Shown here: one piece after another, positions 61,733 through 64,000 of the stretch
Layout of the letters: every line of letters starts with the position of its first letter
Position numbering within the stretch: the stretch's first letter is position 1
Source: Nitrososphaerota archaeon
Lineage (GTDB): Archaea > Thermoproteota > Nitrososphaeria > Nitrososphaerales > Nitrosopumilaceae
Reading direction: 5' to 3'
Assembly: GCA_028866895.1 (NCBI GenBank)
Contig: JAGWHF010000010.1
Location: 1-64,000, forward strand
DNA: 64,000 nt
Notes under the pieces: generated by a model
The model's input: the letters and a program-made list of their open reading frames with translations, nothing else
What the model was told of the DNA's origin: nothing
Databases searched by the model: none
Made by a program: the position numbers and the translations under genes

Positions 61733-63034
61733 TTATGTAATCTTATAGAACTTTGTCAGTACATCCTTTGGATTTCTGCCAAAGATGATTATCATGGACT
61801 CCTTGCCGATGTCGCCAGTATGATAAACCAGGTCGGGAGTCTTCTTTAGTTTGGCAATTGCATTTTTCACACCCCAGGAAACTGACATCCCTTCAGCTTT
61901 CTTTATCGCATCAGGCTCAAAGGCTCTCTCATAATTTGCCACTTGGAGTCGTTTGGCAGCTGCCCTCTCAATTACTCTCTTGTCATACTTTATGTTGATG
62001 GCTGATCTTGTTGCGGGAAATTTCCTTGAAACTTCCAACAGTGCACGTGCGACATGGCGAGAAGCTCCGTATTTCAGCGAGCCGGAGACGAGCACTCCGT
62101 GCCCCGTCCTGACTATTCTGCCCTCGATTCCCAAAATATCGGACAGCCCCATGGGGCCTGCCCTAGAGTAGACAAAGTTGGTCTGGACCTCGGGTATGTG
62201 CATATAGGCTTTTGTAGATGAAACAAACTCTGAAATGGCAATTGCAAGTTCTCTTTCCACGCTGTCTGAATCTTTCTGCACTGCGATGGAAAACCCTCCT
62301 CCTGCCTTTCTTGAGGACTTGATGGACTCGAATGAGATTTTTTGTGCCTCCTTTACAGCTTCGGGAATGCTCATGCCCTTTGCTATGTTTCCGCATAGGG
62401 CCGCGGAGAAAATACATCCTCCTCCATGGGTTTCCCTGGACAGCCTTCTTAGAGAATAGGAATGGAACTTGTTATCCTCGAGAAGCAGGTCCGTGACAAA
62501 TCTTGCATTCATGTGGCCTCCCTTTATCACGACGTTCTTTGCCCCCATCGTCACAATCTTTTTTGCTGCTTTTCTTGCATCCGCCATGGACTTTATCTTG
62601 ATTCCTGATAACTTCTCGGCCTCTGGTACGTTTGGTGTTATGATGTGGGCAAGGGGGATTAGGGATCTTTTAAAGCGATGAAAGCATCCCTCTTGTAGCA
62701 GGGTTCCGCCAGTAGTGGCCCGGAAGACGGGGTCAAGGACTATCGGTATCCTGGTACCTGCAAGTTCGTGTCGGAGGACGTCTATTGTTTCTTCATTGTA
62801 GACCATTCCTATCTTTATGGCCTCAACCCTGAAATCTGACAGGACGGCCCTCAGTTGGCTCCTTATTATCGCGGCTGATGCCGGTTCTGACCTGAAAAAT
62901 CGAGACGAGTTCTGGCTTGTGATCGCAGTAATTACGGTCAAGCCGTATAGTCCCATTGCATTGAATGTCTTTATGTCACCCTGGATTCCAGCACCAGATG
63001 ATGGATCGGAGCCTGCAATGGTCAGGACATTCAT
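61733..63034 (-). CDS. thiD: bifunctional HMP(-P) kinase/thiamine phosphate synthase ThiDN
   Basis: 433 residues. Residues 1-250 are ThiD (GSDPSSGAGIQGDIKTF, DPVFRATTGG, RLSRETHGGGCIFSAAL); residues 260-433 are the archaeal ThiN domain (FVYSRAGPMGLSDILGIEGR, FGRNPKDVLTKFYKI). Phosphorylates hydroxymethylpyrimidine and joins it to the thiazole phosphate. Fusion is typical of archaea. Divergent from thiC, the supplier of HMP-P. Confidence 0.93.
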   Translation of the reverse strand: MNVLTIAGSDPSSGAGIQGDIKTFNAMGLYGLTVITAITSQNSSRFFRSEPASAAIIRSQLRAVLSDFRVEAIKIGMVYNEETIDVLRHELAGTRIPIVLDPVFRATTGGTLLQEGCFHRFKRSLIPLAHIITPNVPEAEKLSGIKIKSMADARKAAKKIVTMGAKNVVIKGGHMNARFVTDLLLEDNKFHSYSLRRLSRETHGGGCIFSAALCGNIAKGMSIPEAVKEAQKISFESIKSSRKAGGGFSIAVQKDSDSVERELAIAISEFVSSTKAYMHIPEVQTNFVYSRAGPMGLSDILGIEGRIVRTGHGVLVSGSLKYGASRHVARALLEVSRKFPATRSAINIKYDKRVIERAAAKRLQVANYERAFEPDAIKKAEGMSVSWGVKNAIAKLKKTPDLVYHTGDIGKESMIIIFGRNPKDVLTKFYKIT

Positions 63035-63139
63035 TTTTTATCTCAGGCAGGATAAGATATAAGAAGCGTTCCTTGGATTCGATTTTTTCCTAGGGGATTT
63101 CCTCACCTTTAAATTCAATTGTTGTCTAAAAAGAGTAAA

Positions 63140-64000
63140 TTGGGAACACAGATGAGTGCGGCCCGAAGGGGCGTTGCAACGGACGAGATGAGAACGGTAG
63201 CTAGGGACGAGGGCGTGACCATTGAATGGCTGATTACTAAGGTGGCAAATGGCTCCATAATAATCCCGCATAATAATGAGCGGCCTCAAAAGATCCATGT
63301 GGTCGGAATCGGCAGGGGCATGAGGACGAAGGTAAATGTCAACATTGGTAACTCGACACTGAATCAAAACCTTGAGGAAGAGGTAAGGAAGGCCAGGGTC
63401 GCAGTAAAATATCACTCTGACACCATCATGGACCTCAGCGACGGCGGAGATGTGGGGATGTTCAGGCGGACACTTCTTGAGGCGGCACCTATCACATTCG
63501 GAACGGTCCCAGTATACGAGGCGTATAACTATGGAGTTGAGAAACACAAGAATCCGCTTGACATCACAGAAGATGACTACCTGAGGGCTTTTGAAAATAA
63601 CATAAAGGATGGCGTGGATTATACCACGATACATTCGGGAATAACAAAGGAGATTGCAAAAAGAATACTTGCAGTAAAAAGACATGGGGGCATAGTTAGC
63701 AAGGGAGGGACCATTACTGCCGCGTGGATGCTAAAGTATGACAAGGAAAATCCGTATTATGAGCATTTTGATTACCTGGTAGAGCTGGCAAGAAAGTATG
63801 ATGTTACTTTCAGCCTGGGAGATGCATTGAGGCCGGGCTCCATACTGGACTCTCATGATGAATTGCAGGTACAAGAGATGATAAACATCTCCAGGCTTAC
63901 CAAGCGGGCACATGAGAAGGATATCCAGGTTATGGTGGAGGGACCGGGGCATGTGCCGTTAAACGAGGTTGCGGCAAACGTGAGGCTCGCAAAGTCCCTC
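63140..64000 (+). CDS. thiC: phosphomethylpyrimidine synthase ThiC (cut by window end)
   Basis: N-terminal 287 codons: TQMSAARRGVATDEMRTVAR, VGIGRGMRTKVNVNIGNS, HSDTIMDLSDGGDVG and VEGPGHVPLNEV, all ThiC motifs; the C-terminal radical SAM Cys cluster lies beyond position 64000. Converts AIR to HMP-P. Start is TTG at 63140 or ATG at 63152; the TATA-like CTTTAAATTC (about 63106-63115) sits 27-30 nt before 63140. In-frame TTGs at 63119 and 63122 are too close to that box. Confidence 0.92.
   Translation, partial: MGTQMSAARRGVATDEMRTVARDEGVTIEWLITKVANGSIIIPHNNERPQKIHVVGIGRGMRTKVNVNIGNSTLNQNLEEEVRKARVAVKYHSDTIMDLSDGGDVGMFRRTLLEAAPITFGTVPVYEAYNYGVEKHKNPLDITEDDYLRAFENNIKDGVDYTTIHSGITKEIAKRILAVKRHGGIVSKGGTITAAWMLKYDKENPYYEHFDYLVELARKYDVTFSLGDALRPGSILDSHDELQVQEMINISRLTKRAHEKDIQVMVEGPGHVPLNEVAANVRLAKSL

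Noticed and set aside
63035-63121. TPP riboswitch before thiC
   Set aside because: The gap is short and no thi-box-like sequence was seen.

Overview
The window is a stretch of chromosome from an ammonia-oxidising archaeon of the Nitrososphaerota (Thaumarchaeota). The evidence is the combination of a eukaryote-like DNA topoisomerase IB, an AOA-type copper nitrite reductase (nirK), the ADP-forming 3-hydroxypropionyl-CoA synthetase paired with an enoyl-CoA hydratase (3HP/4HB carbon fixation), archaeal DnaG, CTP-dependent riboflavin kinase, L15e/L31e/L39e ribosomal proteins, a highly divergent FtsZ-like protein and many starts placed about 25 nt behind a TATA box (leaderless mRNAs). I do not assign a genus.

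Region 1 to about 9.6 kb is accessory. It ends at a tRNA-Met(CAU) gene (9637-9729, minus strand) that carries a small intron in an unusual place. A tyrosine recombinase gene lies just behind the tRNA 3' end, and a ParB-like protein, a HerA/TraG-type ATPase, two HxlR regulators, two thioredoxin-fold proteins, several Cys- or Met-rich membrane proteins and tiny Cys-rich zinc-finger-like proteins follow. The left part (to about 4.7 kb) looks more AT-rich than the rest. I read this as an integrated element or island whose far end lies outside the window, carrying a thiol/metal-related cassette.

From 10 to 27 kb are mostly core genes: topoisomerase IB, an SDR, an MrfA/Hrq1-like helicase, an epimerase, a methyltransferase, TatA, glutamate dehydrogenase, an IscA-type protein, the 3HP-CoA synthetase/hydratase pair, a class I amidotransferase, a Toprim protein next to DnaG, the FAD pathway pair ribK/ribL, and a diphthine synthase fused to a DUF357-like tail.

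From 27 to 36.3 kb is a complete LysW carrier-protein lysine/arginine cluster, all on the minus strand. argG, lysW, argX, lysY, lysZ, lysJ and an Lrp regulator form one run; homocitrate synthase, a second lysW, lysX and lysK form a second run with its own promoter. The two LysW carriers differ at the residue that normally carries the substrate: one ends in EDWGE, the other in EDWGQ. This is the most striking observation of the window.

From 36.5 to 47 kb are an ABC importer lacking a binding protein, an MTHFR-like protein facing a split cobalamin-dependent methionine synthase, a NUDIX hydrolase, ribosomal L39e-L31e (L31e with a perfectly duplicated 102-bp Lys/Glu tail), the FtsZ-like protein, a radical SAM methylthiotransferase and a fumarase/aspartase. 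From 47.5 to 64 kb come nirK, a phosphoglycerate dehydrogenase-like protein, exported proteins (one PEFG-CTERM-like), L15e, a thioredoxin-NHL protein, TruD, a secreted beta-propeller, a hemerythrin, a GalT-like/GNA1-like/nucleotidyltransferase sugar-nucleotide group, and the thiamine genes thiDN and thiC (cut by the window end). No CRISPR array, insertion sequence or rRNA was seen.
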